Positions 17,264-24,253 are shown, counted from the stretch's first letter. The stretch: DNA of 24,253 bases from an uncultured Lachnospiraceae bacterium (GCA_910583835.1 CAJTYM010000055.1:1-24253); one strand, 5' to 3'. Numbers and translations are program-made. Notes: generated by a model from the letters alone, not told the origin.

Positions 17264-18856
17264 ATGGAAGATAAGATTGTATCTTATGCATTGTTGTTCA
17301 GTGGGAGCAAGAGGTCAGATATTAAACTGTTATACCGTCTGATATACCAGTTGATGGACTGTATTTCACAGGAAGAGATTGTAGATATGGATGAGTTTTC
17401 TTTGCTTGTGGAGGAAGCAGCAGGAAAGCGGCCTGTCTCTGTAAACTATGCCAAAGAACTGCTGGAAACTGCCAGATGTTTTGTCTTTGATGGAAAAACC
17501 TGGGGATATAACAAATCGTTACATCTGGGAAATGGGAAAGTATCCTGGGAGCAGTTTCAGGAATTGTTTCAAGGGGAAAAGAGCGTCCGCAAAGCAGAGG
17601 GGAAGATGGACGCGCAAAAGGCTGCCATCATTCTGGGCATAGAATGGTGTGTGCATATGGTGCAGCTGGCAAAGGAAAGCGGCATGGAGGGATTGCCGGC
17701 ATTTCTGCGGTGTGGCAGGCAGGACAGCCTGATTGGGAAAAAAGTGGCTGGTACGGCAACGTCCGATGCATTGTCGCTCTTATGCAATGGCATAGATTAT
17801 ATCAAAGAATGCGAGATAGAATCTGAGGTGTTGGCAAGCAGCTTTGCGTTCCTGGTGGAACAGGTGTTAAATTGCCAGCACAGAGAGGAAGGCTGGGATA
17901 AGGGCGGGTTTTTCCCCCTGGAGGACCAGCCGGAGGCGGCTCATCCCACGGTGGATGCCACCTGTCTGGCAATCATGGCATTGTGTGATTTCTATGCCAA
18001 CCGCAGTTCGTTGGAAGAGAAGCTGCATGTGCTGGTCGGCACAGAAGGCAGCGAGATTGAGGATGCGGTGTTATCGGGGCTAGATTTTCTGTTTCGTATG
18101 CAGCAGCCCATGGGCAGTTATGGCATTTATCAGTATGAGCAGGAGTATCCCGATGGCATCCATTTGGACCAGGAATGTGAGACGGGAACTGCAGAGCCGA
18201 ACGAGAATTGTACCAGGATGGCGCTCTCCGCCATGGGTGTGAGCAAAGGCAGCGGGATATTTGACGCGCGGGAGCGGTTTGAATTATATGGGACATGCAG
18301 CGAGGTTATCCAGAAATCATACAGCTATCTGAAGAATCATCTGGCAGAGGACGGCGAGGTCTCAGTATGGGCGCCCTATTTTGGGACGCAGGTGCGAAAT
18401 TATCCCTATGCGGATATGGTCGTAAGCGCGGCAAGGGTATGCCGTTCGATGATACCGGTGTGGTGGCAGTGTGAAGCGGAAAGGGAACAGATAAAGAAGT
18501 ATTATGCTGATTTCCTGGCATTTTGGAAGCAGGAAGGGAGAAACAGAAACGGCGGGATAGGGAAATATACGTTTAAGACGCCTGGCAAAGAGAAATATTC
18601 CGTGGGAACATATACGTGGCAGAGTTATGCGGATATGATTGCGGCTTTTACGGTCTTACAGGGCTACAACCTGTTTGGCATGGCATTGGATAAAGAAGCA
18701 TGGAATTTACTGGAAGATGTAGTACGTGAGACCATAGAACTGCAGCATCCGCATGGGCACTGGAATGCACCCAGAAGCACTAATCCATTCTGCGCAGTCA
18801 CCCTGGCAGCCATTGAACTGCTGAAAGAATACCGGATAGCAAAGGAATTGGAATGA
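17264..18856 (+). CDS. Terpene-cyclase/prenyltransferase-like alpha/alpha toroid protein
   Basis: A 530-residue protein with the repeated helical hairpins of the (alpha/alpha)6 toroid shared by squalene-hopene cyclases and protein prenyltransferase beta subunits: 'GGFFPLEDQPEAAHPTVDAT', 'RMQQPMGSYGIYQYEQ', 'GGIGKYTF', 'TYTWQSYADMIAAFTVLQGY' and a QW-like 'LQHPHGHWNAPRST'. Where cyclases have the catalytic DXDD, this protein reads T229-V230-D231-A232, so canonical protonation of squalene is unlikely. The N-terminal ~90 residues are not toroid-like and may be a winged helix. ATG 17264 is 10 bases after AAGGAG; GTG 17258 is also possible. It ends in an ATGA overlap with the radical SAM gene, pointing to a joint pathway or complex. 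Function: unknown lipid or terpenoid chemistry, or a toroid scaffold. Confidence 0.75.
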   Translation: MEDKIVSYALLFSGSKRSDIKLLYRLIYQLMDCISQEEIVDMDEFSLLVEEAAGKRPVSVNYAKELLETARCFVFDGKTWGYNKSLHLGNGKVSWEQFQELFQGEKSVRKAEGKMDAQKAAIILGIEWCVHMVQLAKESGMEGLPAFLRCGRQDSLIGKKVAGTATSDALSLLCNGIDYIKECEIESEVLASSFAFLVEQVLNCQHREEGWDKGGFFPLEDQPEAAHPTVDATCLAIMALCDFYANRSSLEEKLHVLVGTEGSEIEDAVLSGLDFLFRMQQPMGSYGIYQYEQEYPDGIHLDQECETGTAEPNENCTRMALSAMGVSKGSGIFDARERFELYGTCSEVIQKSYSYLKNHLAEDGEVSVWAPYFGTQVRNYPYADMVVSAARVCRSMIPVWWQCEAEREQIKKYYADFLAFWKQEGRNRNGGIGKYTFKTPGKEKYSVGTYTWQSYADMIAAFTVLQGYNLFGMALDKEAWNLLEDVVRETIELQHPHGHWNAPRSTNPFCAVTLAAIELLKEYRIAKELE

Positions 18857-19965
18857 TGGAATATACAGAACTGAAAATCCGTTTAATGCAAGAAGGCGCT
18901 GTCTTTACAGATAACGCCAAAGCCCATATGTGCAAGAACAAGTTCGGTCAGATAGTTGTTCATGATTATGCCACGACCGGCGGAGTGGTTGTAGAGTTGG
19001 CAGGTCAGGTTTATGTAAATGTTCCTGTGAAGTACGAAGATACGCCGTTTTGCATTGATTACGCCCAGCAGCGGTTTGTGCTGACGGTGGATGGGCAGGC
19101 GGTGGCAATCTCGGTGAACATTATGCCAGCGCCGCAGTTTGCTTTGAATAATGTTCTTCTGGAGAATGGCACACCAGTGCGTGATCTGGTGATGACACAT
19201 GCACATAGGCTGCGCATATCGCCGATACATGGCTGCAGTTACCATTGCCAATTCTGTACCTGTAACAGACAGAATTATCTTGAGATACCGTGTGAGTATT
19301 TGGATCAGGCAGTGCAGATAGCCTTATCAGACCCTAATACTTCTCCCGAGCATATCCTGATTAGCGGCGGTACGCCGGAAGCTGACGAAAGAACGTATCA
19401 ATATATGAATGAAGTTTATAAATATTTTCCTGAGAAATACCCGGATTATGAATTTGACGTGATGCTTTCTCCGAGAGGACTTCATGCAGGAAAGGACAGC
19501 GCGCGGGATTATGAAGAATTTTTAGATTATTTGCATAATATGTGTAATATCCAGACCTTGTCCGTCAATCTGGAGCTGTATCATGACGGTTTGCGCAGAA
19601 AATATATCCCTGAAAAATGGAACATCGGCATAAACAGTTACCGGAAGTTTATCTGTCAGGCGGTTGAACTGTTTGGCAGGGGAAAAATCCGCTCATCGCT
19701 GATTGTTGGCCTGGAGGAAATGGAGGATACCTTAAGGGGAGTGGAGGAGTTGTGCAGTTGGGGCTGCATTCCGGTCTTAAGCGCCTTTGTGCCTGACAAG
19801 GGGACAGATATGGCGAGCTATCCGCAGCCGACCGTAGAATTTTTGACGGAGACAGTTGCCCGGGCGGCTGAGATTGCAGAAAACTATGGCACGGCGCTCG
19901 GACCATTATGCAGGCCCTGTACGCATAACAGCCTGACAAAGGAAACTGGCAGCATATCTGTTTAG
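18853..19965 (+). CDS. Radical SAM enzyme of unknown substrate
   Basis: A 370-residue radical S-adenosylmethionine enzyme. The [4Fe-4S] cluster motif is CxxxCxxC at C128-C132-C135 ('HGCSYHCQFCTCN'), followed by the SAM-binding 'ISGGTPE' (171-176) and further TIM-barrel strands ('LSVNLELYHDGL', 'IRSSLIVGLEEMEDTL', 'CIPVLSAFVPDKGTDM'). The first ~115 residues form an extra beta-rich domain. The C-terminus 'LCRPCTHNSLT' (C353, C356, H358) could bind another metal or cluster. It lacks the 'CNYKCGFC' pattern of viperins. ATG 18853 overlaps the previous stop; ATG 18856 is an alternative. The fold around the cluster recalls BioB/HydE/ThiH-type enzymes (loose resemblance). Its place directly after the toroid suggests a shared product or modified partner. 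Confidence 0.85.
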   Translation: MMEYTELKIRLMQEGAVFTDNAKAHMCKNKFGQIVVHDYATTGGVVVELAGQVYVNVPVKYEDTPFCIDYAQQRFVLTVDGQAVAISVNIMPAPQFALNNVLLENGTPVRDLVMTHAHRLRISPIHGCSYHCQFCTCNRQNYLEIPCEYLDQAVQIALSDPNTSPEHILISGGTPEADERTYQYMNEVYKYFPEKYPDYEFDVMLSPRGLHAGKDSARDYEEFLDYLHNMCNIQTLSVNLELYHDGLRRKYIPEKWNIGINSYRKFICQAVELFGRGKIRSSLIVGLEEMEDTLRGVEELCSWGCIPVLSAFVPDKGTDMASYPQPTVEFLTETVARAAEIAENYGTALGPLCRPCTHNSLTKETGSISV

Positions 19966-19997
19966 CGGTACATGCAGACAGAAGTGAAGAGGAGGAT

Positions 19998-20528
19998 ATG
20001 GTGCTCAATGTTATATTTCGTTTTATATTGACGGCAAATGCAACCTCCTGGATGGTTGTTATATACGGAATCAAAGAGCATTGGAAGTTCTGGCTGCTTC
20101 CTGGCTGGGGAATGGGTCTGGCTTTATTGCTCATACCAATCATACTGTCGCTAATTTCGATTAAATTGACAAATTTCTTTGGGCGTGATGGGATGCGAAG
20201 CTGCCAGGAGTGTGTGCTTGCGGACCATGAGTTTTTGCCGGTGTATCTAGGATATTTTTTCGTAGCGCTCAGCATAAATGACTGTATGACGCTATGTTTT
20301 GTCTATGCGATTGTGTTTGTATTTACTTTTTTAACGCAGACGCAGTATTTTAATCCGATTTTCCTGCTGTGTGGGTATCATTTTTACCATATCACGACAG
20401 AGCAGGGGACGAAAGGGTTTTTGATTTCCAAAGGAAAGGTTATCCGCAATGTTAAGGATGTGGGATTTACAGATTTGCAAAGAATCAATGACACAACTTA
20501 TATTTCACGAAAGGATGAGGGGAAATGA
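19998..20528 (+). CDS. kwaA: Kiwa KwaA-like four-helix membrane protein
   Basis: A 176-residue integral membrane protein with four hydrophobic helices: about 3-24, 33-57, 81-96 and 98-118. A small cytosolic C-terminal part follows ('FNPIFLLCGYHFYHI', 'KGFLISKGKVIRNVKDVG'). This topology and the 'NPxxLLxGYxxY' segment after the last helix agree with what I recall of KwaA, the membrane partner of the two-gene Kiwa antiphage system, and the next gene is a KwaB-like protein in ATGA overlap. In Kiwa, KwaA is thought to sense phage attachment at the membrane and KwaB to act on phage DNA. The start follows AAGAGGAGG closely. It begins 32 bases after the radical SAM gene, so it may also belong to that operon rather than to a separate Kiwa unit. 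Confidence 0.6.
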   Translation: MVLNVIFRFILTANATSWMVVIYGIKEHWKFWLLPGWGMGLALLLIPIILSLISIKLTNFFGRDGMRSCQECVLADHEFLPVYLGYFFVALSINDCMTLCFVYAIVFVFTFLTQTQYFNPIFLLCGYHFYHITTEQGTKGFLISKGKVIRNVKDVGFTDLQRINDTTYISRKDEGK

Positions 20529-21358
20529 GCCAGGTATATGTAAAGATCCGTCAGCGTGGCGAGGGCAATAAATATCGGAAAATGCTATCTACAGATCAGA
20601 TGATTTATCCGCAGGGGATAGGGATGATGGAAACCAGTACCCCTTACTCTGCCAAGACCTTGTTGGATGAGGGAGAGTGGTATTTTATCGAGGAATTCTC
20701 GCAGACGGAATTTTTCCTGGATATTCTGGGCAACCAGATTAGTTCCGTGGATTTTGAGCAGTTTTCTGCAGAAGATTTCCCCAAGATTGCATATCTATTT
20801 GTGGCAGAGCGTGAGGAGGTGTATTTTCAGAATGTATCAAAATCAAGGCTGGTGCGGCGCAAATGTATCATCCATCTGGGGGAAGAATTTAAATATGACG
20901 AAGGCTCCATGGCGATTGCATTGAATGAGATTCCCGATGCGGTTTATGTAAAGACAGAAGATAAGCTTTATTTCCGTAAGCTTGCTTCGGTCACAGGGAT
21001 ATTTAAAGGCATAGACCAGCTTTACCGGGAGGCAACGGAAGTTGAGACAGAGCGTTTTTTGGAACGTGATTTTATAACCCTGAAAAATGATTTTCATGCT
21101 GGACAGGTGAAGACAGCCAACAGAAAGCGCATTGCCTTGGCGGAGGATACGCTTTCCCATCTGCAGAAAGAGGAGCAGGAGAAGATTTTTACATATATCG
21201 GGGATTACTGCCCAACGCTTAAACGCGCCAATGGTTCCTTTGAGATTGGAAATGAGAATGATTTGAAGCTGCTTTTGTATGGCATAGAGCAGAGATTCTA
21301 CACAACGCTTGTCGGCAATGAGAAACGGATTGCAAACTCGGTGATTCGCCTGGATTGA
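20525..21358 (+). CDS. kwaB: Kiwa KwaB-like (DUF4868) protein
   Basis: A 277-residue soluble protein coupled to the membrane protein by an ATGA overlap. 'ALNEIPDAVYVKTEDKLYFRKL' followed by 'FKGIDQLYREATEVETERFL', and the C-terminal 'TANRKRIALAEDTL ... DLKLLLYGIEQRFYTTL', resemble my recollection of the DUF4868 pattern of KwaB, the DNA-binding effector of Kiwa. It is somewhat shorter than the ~315-residue E. coli protein, missing length mainly at the N-terminus. It is the last gene of the array, ending 42 bases before the convergent phosphatase gene. If not Kiwa, then an unknown partner of the membrane protein. Confidence 0.6.
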   Translation: MSQVYVKIRQRGEGNKYRKMLSTDQMIYPQGIGMMETSTPYSAKTLLDEGEWYFIEEFSQTEFFLDILGNQISSVDFEQFSAEDFPKIAYLFVAEREEVYFQNVSKSRLVRRKCIIHLGEEFKYDEGSMAIALNEIPDAVYVKTEDKLYFRKLASVTGIFKGIDQLYREATEVETERFLERDFITLKNDFHAGQVKTANRKRIALAEDTLSHLQKEEQEKIFTYIGDYCPTLKRANGSFEIGNENDLKLLLYGIEQRFYTTLVGNEKRIANSVIRLD

Positions 21359-21400
21359 GGAGATGGGGCAAATGCGCATGTTGTCTGATGGCAGCGGTAG

Positions 21401-21868
21401 TTATGATAATTTCCCTTGCTGCCGCAAATATGTAAGGAAACCCTGGCAGCCTGCCACCACGTCCTCATAAGTCTTTTCAAAATCTCCGGTATACCAGGGA
21501 TCCGCCACGTCCCTGGGATGGTCTGTGTAATCGAGCAGAAGGCTGATTTTCTCCTCCTTATCCTTGCCGGCAATCCGCAGCATGTTCCGGTAATTCCAAC
21601 TGTCCATGCCAATGATATAGTCATATTTCTGGTAATCGCTGCGTTTCATCTGCACTGCGTATTTGCCGGAAGTAGAGATTCCGACCTGTGCCAGTTTGTT
21701 TCTGGTCCCATAATGGACCGGATTGCCGATTTCTTCGGTGCTGGTCGCCGCGCTGGCAATATAAAATTTATCTGCGATTCCTTCTTTCATCACGATGTCT
21801 TTCATAACAAATTCTGCCATCGGCGAACGGCAGATGTTGCCGTGGCATACAAACAATATCTTAATCAT
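21401..21868 (-). CDS. Low-molecular-weight protein tyrosine phosphatase
   Basis: A 155-residue cytosolic phosphatase. The phosphate-binding loop with nucleophile is C8-x5-R14-S15 ('VCHGNICRS'), and the general acid is D123 in 'DPWYTG', the two defining motifs of the family; length is usual. 'TSTEEIGNPVHYGTRNKLAQ' matches the substrate-facing part of bacterial members such as YwlE and Wzb. AAGGAG lies 10 bases before ATG 21868. It is convergent with the defence array and lies just outside the integrative element end, so it is likely a resident chromosomal gene. Substrate (phosphotyrosine or phosphoarginine) cannot be told from sequence. Confidence 0.93.
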   Translation of the reverse strand: MIKILFVCHGNICRSPMAEFVMKDIVMKEGIADKFYIASAATSTEEIGNPVHYGTRNKLAQVGISTSGKYAVQMKRSDYQKYDYIIGMDSWNYRNMLRIAGKDKEEKISLLLDYTDHPRDVADPWYTGDFEKTYEDVVAGCQGFLTYLRQQGKLS

Positions 21869-22046
21869 AGTTGTAAAACTCCTTTATTCCCTGTATTTTC
21901 AAGGCTTTTGCCTTTTTCATTGTTCTTTCATGTCAGACATATTTTCTTAAATTGTCATGTATTTTCTTATGTTTTCCTCTGCAAAAATGGTAAATATCAT
22001 GGTAAATGATTTTGTTTTACCATCTACCCCGATACAAGCCCTAAGG
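21869..22046. other. Probable attachment end of the integrative element, with integrase-site-like repeats
   Basis: The AT-rich gap between the phosphatase start and the integrase stop holds TATTTTCTTA twice (21940-21949, 21960-21969; 20-base period), ATGGTAAAT twice (21987-21995, 21999-22007; 12-base period) and an inverted ATGGTAAA (22016-22023 as TTTACCAT). Tn916-type Int binds short direct repeats near the element ends and inserts in AT-rich DNA, so this is the expected place for the end. The exact junction cannot be fixed from one copy. Confidence 0.5.
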
Positions 22047-23243
22047 CTAGGACAAAATACGTTCCAATTCGTCTTTTGCGTCTTCAAAATTCACATGTGT
22101 ATAAGTATTCAGAGTAACGCTTATGTCGGAATGCCCCATAATATATTGTAAAGTTTTCGGGTTCATCCCGCTTTTTGCCATGTTGGAACAGAATGTGTGC
22201 CGACATACATGAGGGGTAACTTTCGGCATTGGCACTTTGTAAATACTGTTATACTTTTCTCGGATATGCTGCATATATTTTTCCCAATGCAATGCAACCA
22301 TAGGCATATTATTTTTATCTAAAAACAGGAATCCGGTATAACCATCTACGGTCGGTTCTGCACTGGGCGCAATCCTGTTTTTGATAATCCTCTGAAAACA
22401 TTCTGCAACATCGTCTGTCATAGGCACATAGCGTACCCCGCTTTCTGTCTTCGGAACTTCAATGACATATTCCATTTTGCTCGTGCGTTGCAGTTGGTGG
22501 TTGACACGGATTCTTTTTTCCTTAAAATCAATGTCTTCCAGTGTCAGACCGCAGAACTCCGATATCCGCAAGCCAGTGTGGAATAAAATGAAAATACCGT
22601 CATAATACCTCGAAAAATGTTTGTCTTCCTGAACAAATTTTAAATATTCCCTTTGCTGTTTTCTTGTTATGGATTCTCTGGTAACGCTGTCATTTACAAT
22701 AACAGACGCTAATTCAAACTGAAAAGGATTTTTGCGGATTAAATCGTCATTCTCTGCCATCTGGAACGCCGGTCTAAGCACTCCCCGGATAGAATGGATA
22801 GAACTGTACCCACGCCCGTCTTCCTGCTGTAATTTGATTAACCATGCCTTTGCGTCCGATAATTTCACTTTATCAATCCGTTTACTGCCAAAAGTGTCTT
22901 TCTTCAGCACATTTATAACTGTTTTATATCCTGCTTTGGTATTATGCCTTACGCCGGTTTTCAGGGAAACATATTTCTCCACCAGTGACAGCACTGTATA
23001 ATTACCGCCATTTGATACAATCTGGTGAAACATATCCTGTTCAATCTGTTTTTCCTTTTCCCGAAGTGAAAGGTCTTTCCGCTTGCCCTTTGGGTATGGG
23101 TCGTTATGGTCTAACCGCCAACTGTAAACATCCTTTGTATTACCGTCTGTATCCTGATATGTAAAACGATACCTGCCATCCGCTCTCTGGGTCTCTCCAT
23201 TATGTAAAATCCTGTTTCTTTTGTCTCGTCTCTTTTCACTCAT
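22047..23243 (-). CDS. int: Tn916-type tyrosine recombinase / integrase
   Basis: A 398-residue tyrosine recombinase close in length and layout to Tn916 Int. The N-terminus 'MSEKRRDKRNRIL..GETQRADGRY' and 'VYSWRL' form the arm-type DNA-binding domain; a SAM-like core-binding domain follows (~80-175), then the catalytic domain with R226 ('HTGLRISEF'), H345 and R348 ('HVCRHTF'), H371 ('IMGHSD') and nucleophile Y381. All catalytic residues are present, so it should be active in integration and excision. Start ATG 23243 has AAAGGAG 10 bases upstream; the longer frame to 23276 overlaps that site. It lies downstream of xis and next to the presumed att end. Confidence 0.95.
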   Translation of the reverse strand: MSEKRRDKRNRILHNGETQRADGRYRFTYQDTDGNTKDVYSWRLDHNDPYPKGKRKDLSLREKEKQIEQDMFHQIVSNGGNYTVLSLVEKYVSLKTGVRHNTKAGYKTVINVLKKDTFGSKRIDKVKLSDAKAWLIKLQQEDGRGYSSIHSIRGVLRPAFQMAENDDLIRKNPFQFELASVIVNDSVTRESITRKQQREYLKFVQEDKHFSRYYDGIFILFHTGLRISEFCGLTLEDIDFKEKRIRVNHQLQRTSKMEYVIEVPKTESGVRYVPMTDDVAECFQRIIKNRIAPSAEPTVDGYTGFLFLDKNNMPMVALHWEKYMQHIREKYNSIYKVPMPKVTPHVCRHTFCSNMAKSGMNPKTLQYIMGHSDISVTLNTYTHVNFEDAKDELERILS

Positions 23244-23331
23244 GGTTTCCTGTCTCCTTTCTGGAAAGAGACCCAAACTCGTGATACTATATTAACACAA
23301 ATCAAGGTCTCTTACCATACCCAACCGCAAG

Positions 23332-23550
23332 TTATACCACTGTTGCATTGTCTAAAAATTCTTCAAACTTTTGCCTTTTCAGCAATATACGGTTGCCATT
23401 CATAATAATAAAATCTGCCTGTGGGTGTTCCTCTGCAATCATACGCAGTTTGTTTTCCCCTATATGGTAGTAATCCGCCGCCTCTGCAATCGTCAGGGCA
23501 TATCTTTTCCATACCGGGATTACGCCCTTTTCTACTTCCTCTTTTTCCAT
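23332..23550 (-). CDS. xis: Tn916 Xis-like excisionase
   Basis: A 72-residue winged-helix DNA-bending protein. 'IPVWKRYALTIAEAADYYHI', 'GENKLRMIAEE' and 'FIIMNGNRILLKRQKFEEFL' follow Tn916 Xis nearly residue by residue as I recall it. It would bind beside the att ends and direct Int toward excision. AGGAG lies 6 bases before ATG 23550; an upstream in-frame ATG at 23568 overlaps the rep stop as ATGA and could allow coupling. It is 88 bases upstream of int, an arrangement usual for this family. Confidence 0.92.
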   Translation of the reverse strand: MEKEEVEKGVIPVWKRYALTIAEAADYYHIGENKLRMIAEEHPQADFIIMNGNRILLKRQKFEEFLDNATVV

Positions 23551-23564
23551 GCCAATCTCCTGTA

Positions 23565-24134
23565 TCATTGCTCATATTTATTGATTTCCCAATACCTTGA
23601 TTTAAGGAACTGTACTATTGTCAACGTACCATTATCGCACAGTACCCGAAACCAATCTTGACGGTTCTCTTTCGCAAACAAAAGCAACCTTGCATAGCTT
23701 ACTATTTCGTTTTGTATGCAAAACTCTAACATTTCTCCAATGGCGCTGTATTTATCCGTTGCAAGGCTTATCATTGCCATATAATCAGCCCCCGAACATG
23801 AAATCACATTCTCAATATCATACTGTGCTTTCTCGGCATTATCTAAATGGCAGAGATATCTTGCATATGCCCTTGCACATTTCAACGGTTCAATCCCTAC
23901 ACCGCCTATTGCAGAAAACACTTCTTTCGCCTGTTCACTGGTCTTTACCCCTTCAAACAGTATCATCACATGATAATGCTCTTTTTTTCGTGTTCCATCT
24001 GCATTAATGTCTTTATCATGCAACGGTGAAATCAAAGCCGGAACACACTGCTCCTGTAACTTTATTATCCAGTCATCCGGGGCAGATTCCGGGTAAACCA
24101 CCGTCGCCCAATTCCTTGTCCTTTTTTTCTCCAT
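23565..24134 (-). CDS. RepB-family (pMV158-type) rolling-circle replication initiator
   Basis: A 189-residue initiator resembling pMV158 RepB (210 residues): 'WATVVYPESAPDDWIIKLQE', 'VPALISPLHDKDIN' (H39, D40), and the HUH metal site H53-Y-H55 in 'KKEHYHVMILFEG'. The nicking tyrosine by alignment is Y93 in 'YARYLCH', matching the 'YLYLTH' region with Y99 of RepB. It would nick a double-strand origin and prime leading-strand synthesis. The C-terminal oligomerisation part is shorter than in pMV158. Its last bases overlap the possible upstream start of xis (ATGA), so rep, xis and int may be one transcript. Ribosome binding site is weak. Confidence 0.85.
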   Translation of the reverse strand: MEKKRTRNWATVVYPESAPDDWIIKLQEQCVPALISPLHDKDINADGTRKKEHYHVMILFEGVKTSEQAKEVFSAIGGVGIEPLKCARAYARYLCHLDNAEKAQYDIENVISCSGADYMAMISLATDKYSAIGEMLEFCIQNEIVSYARLLLFAKENRQDWFRVLCDNGTLTIVQFLKSRYWEINKYEQ

Positions 24135-24160
24135 ATTTTTCTATGAACATTGAACAATGT

Positions 24161-24192
24161 CCCCAGGGGGTGTCGTAGTGCGCCCCCTGGGG
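24161..24192. repeat. GC-rich hairpin upstream of rep, possible replication or transfer origin part
   Basis: CCCCAGGGGG (24161-24170) pairs perfectly with CCCCCTGGGG (24183-24192), extended by a G-T and a G-C pair around an 8-base loop (TCGTAGTG). It stands 27 bases upstream of the rep start in AT-poor DNA unlike its surroundings. Rolling-circle origins and oriT nick sites are often on such hairpins; which, if either, applies is not shown. Confidence 0.5.
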
Positions 24193-24253
24193 GCGGTGGC
24201 GGTCGCTCCGCTTTGTTTCTCCGAAACATACCGCCACCCATTTCACACACTAT

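Larger units (their letters stand above)
22047..24253 (-). mobile_element. End of a Tn916-like integrative element with rep module (partial)
   Basis: Minus-strand order rep, xis, int, followed by an AT-rich repeat-bearing end, as at the int end of Tn916-type conjugative or mobilisable elements. The body of the element lies beyond the right edge, so conjugation genes are not visible. A RepB-type initiator suggests an excised circle able to replicate. Confidence 0.75.

Noticed and set aside
17264..18856. Squalene-hopene cyclase for hopanoid synthesis
   Set aside because: DXDD is replaced by TVDA and no other isoprenoid gene is present; only the toroid resemblance is kept.
18853..19965. Prokaryotic viperin
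   Set aside because: The cluster motif is CSYHCQFC rather than the viperin CNYKCGFC type, and the N-terminal domain and C-terminal CxxC differ; no nucleotide kinase gene is adjacent.
21390..21423. GGCAGC/GCTGCC stem between the KwaB-like gene and the phosphatase gene
   Set aside because: Only six pairs, a 22-base loop and no T-run; it runs into the phosphatase coding end.
22022..22045. Small palindrome AGCCCTAAGGCT before the integrase stop as terminator
   Set aside because: Short, imperfect and without a T-run on the minus strand.

Overview
The window reads as low-to-mid GC Firmicutes DNA, most likely from a gut clostridium of the Lachnospiraceae type. The grounds are strong AGGAG-type ribosome binding sites, a Tn916-like Int/Xis pair, secreted proteins with Ig-like (BIG2) and fibronectin type III domains, and a typical Firmicutes low-molecular-weight tyrosine phosphatase. 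This placement is inference from style, not from a marker gene. No tRNA, rRNA or CRISPR array was found.

Left part (1-5.3 kb): a decayed HD/GHKL-ATPase gene, a secreted Ig-like protein, an 831-residue NACHT/STAND ATPase ending in pentapeptide repeats, and an HNH nuclease gene whose conserved N-terminus extends upstream of its only canonical start codon. Middle left (5.3-7.9 kb): a divergent pair (ribbon-helix-helix regulator and an unknown 87-residue protein) with a shared operator-like repeat, a strong hairpin terminator, a secreted protein with two thioredoxin-like domains plus two FN3 domains, and a 370-base regulatory gap.

Core (7.9-21.4 kb): ten genes on the plus strand, separated by at most about 32 bases or overlapping, behind one candidate promoter that carries a 10-bp-period repeat. 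In order: ATP-grasp ligase; a Septu-like pair (PtuA-like ABC ATPase and PtuB-like HNH nuclease); five genes I cannot match to a named system (a STAND ATPase with pentapeptide repeats and a beta-propeller, a protein with a degenerate P-loop, an AAA ATPase, a terpene-cyclase-like alpha/alpha toroid without the catalytic DXDD, and a radical SAM enzyme); then a Kiwa-like pair (four-helix membrane protein and KwaB/DUF4868-like protein). The five middle genes, three of whose four junctions are overlaps, are the best candidate for an undescribed system. A plausible reading is a STAND-type sensor and ATPase regulators coupled to two enzymes (toroid and radical SAM) that make or modify a small molecule or peptide, inside a defence island.

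Right part (21.4-24.25 kb): a low-molecular-weight protein tyrosine phosphatase on the minus strand, then the end of an integrative element that runs off the window. It carries Tn916-type integrase, excisionase and a pMV158 RepB-type replication initiator, all minus strand, with an AT-rich repeat-bearing terminus between the phosphatase and the integrase and a GC-rich hairpin upstream of rep. The defence island appears to lie outside this element.
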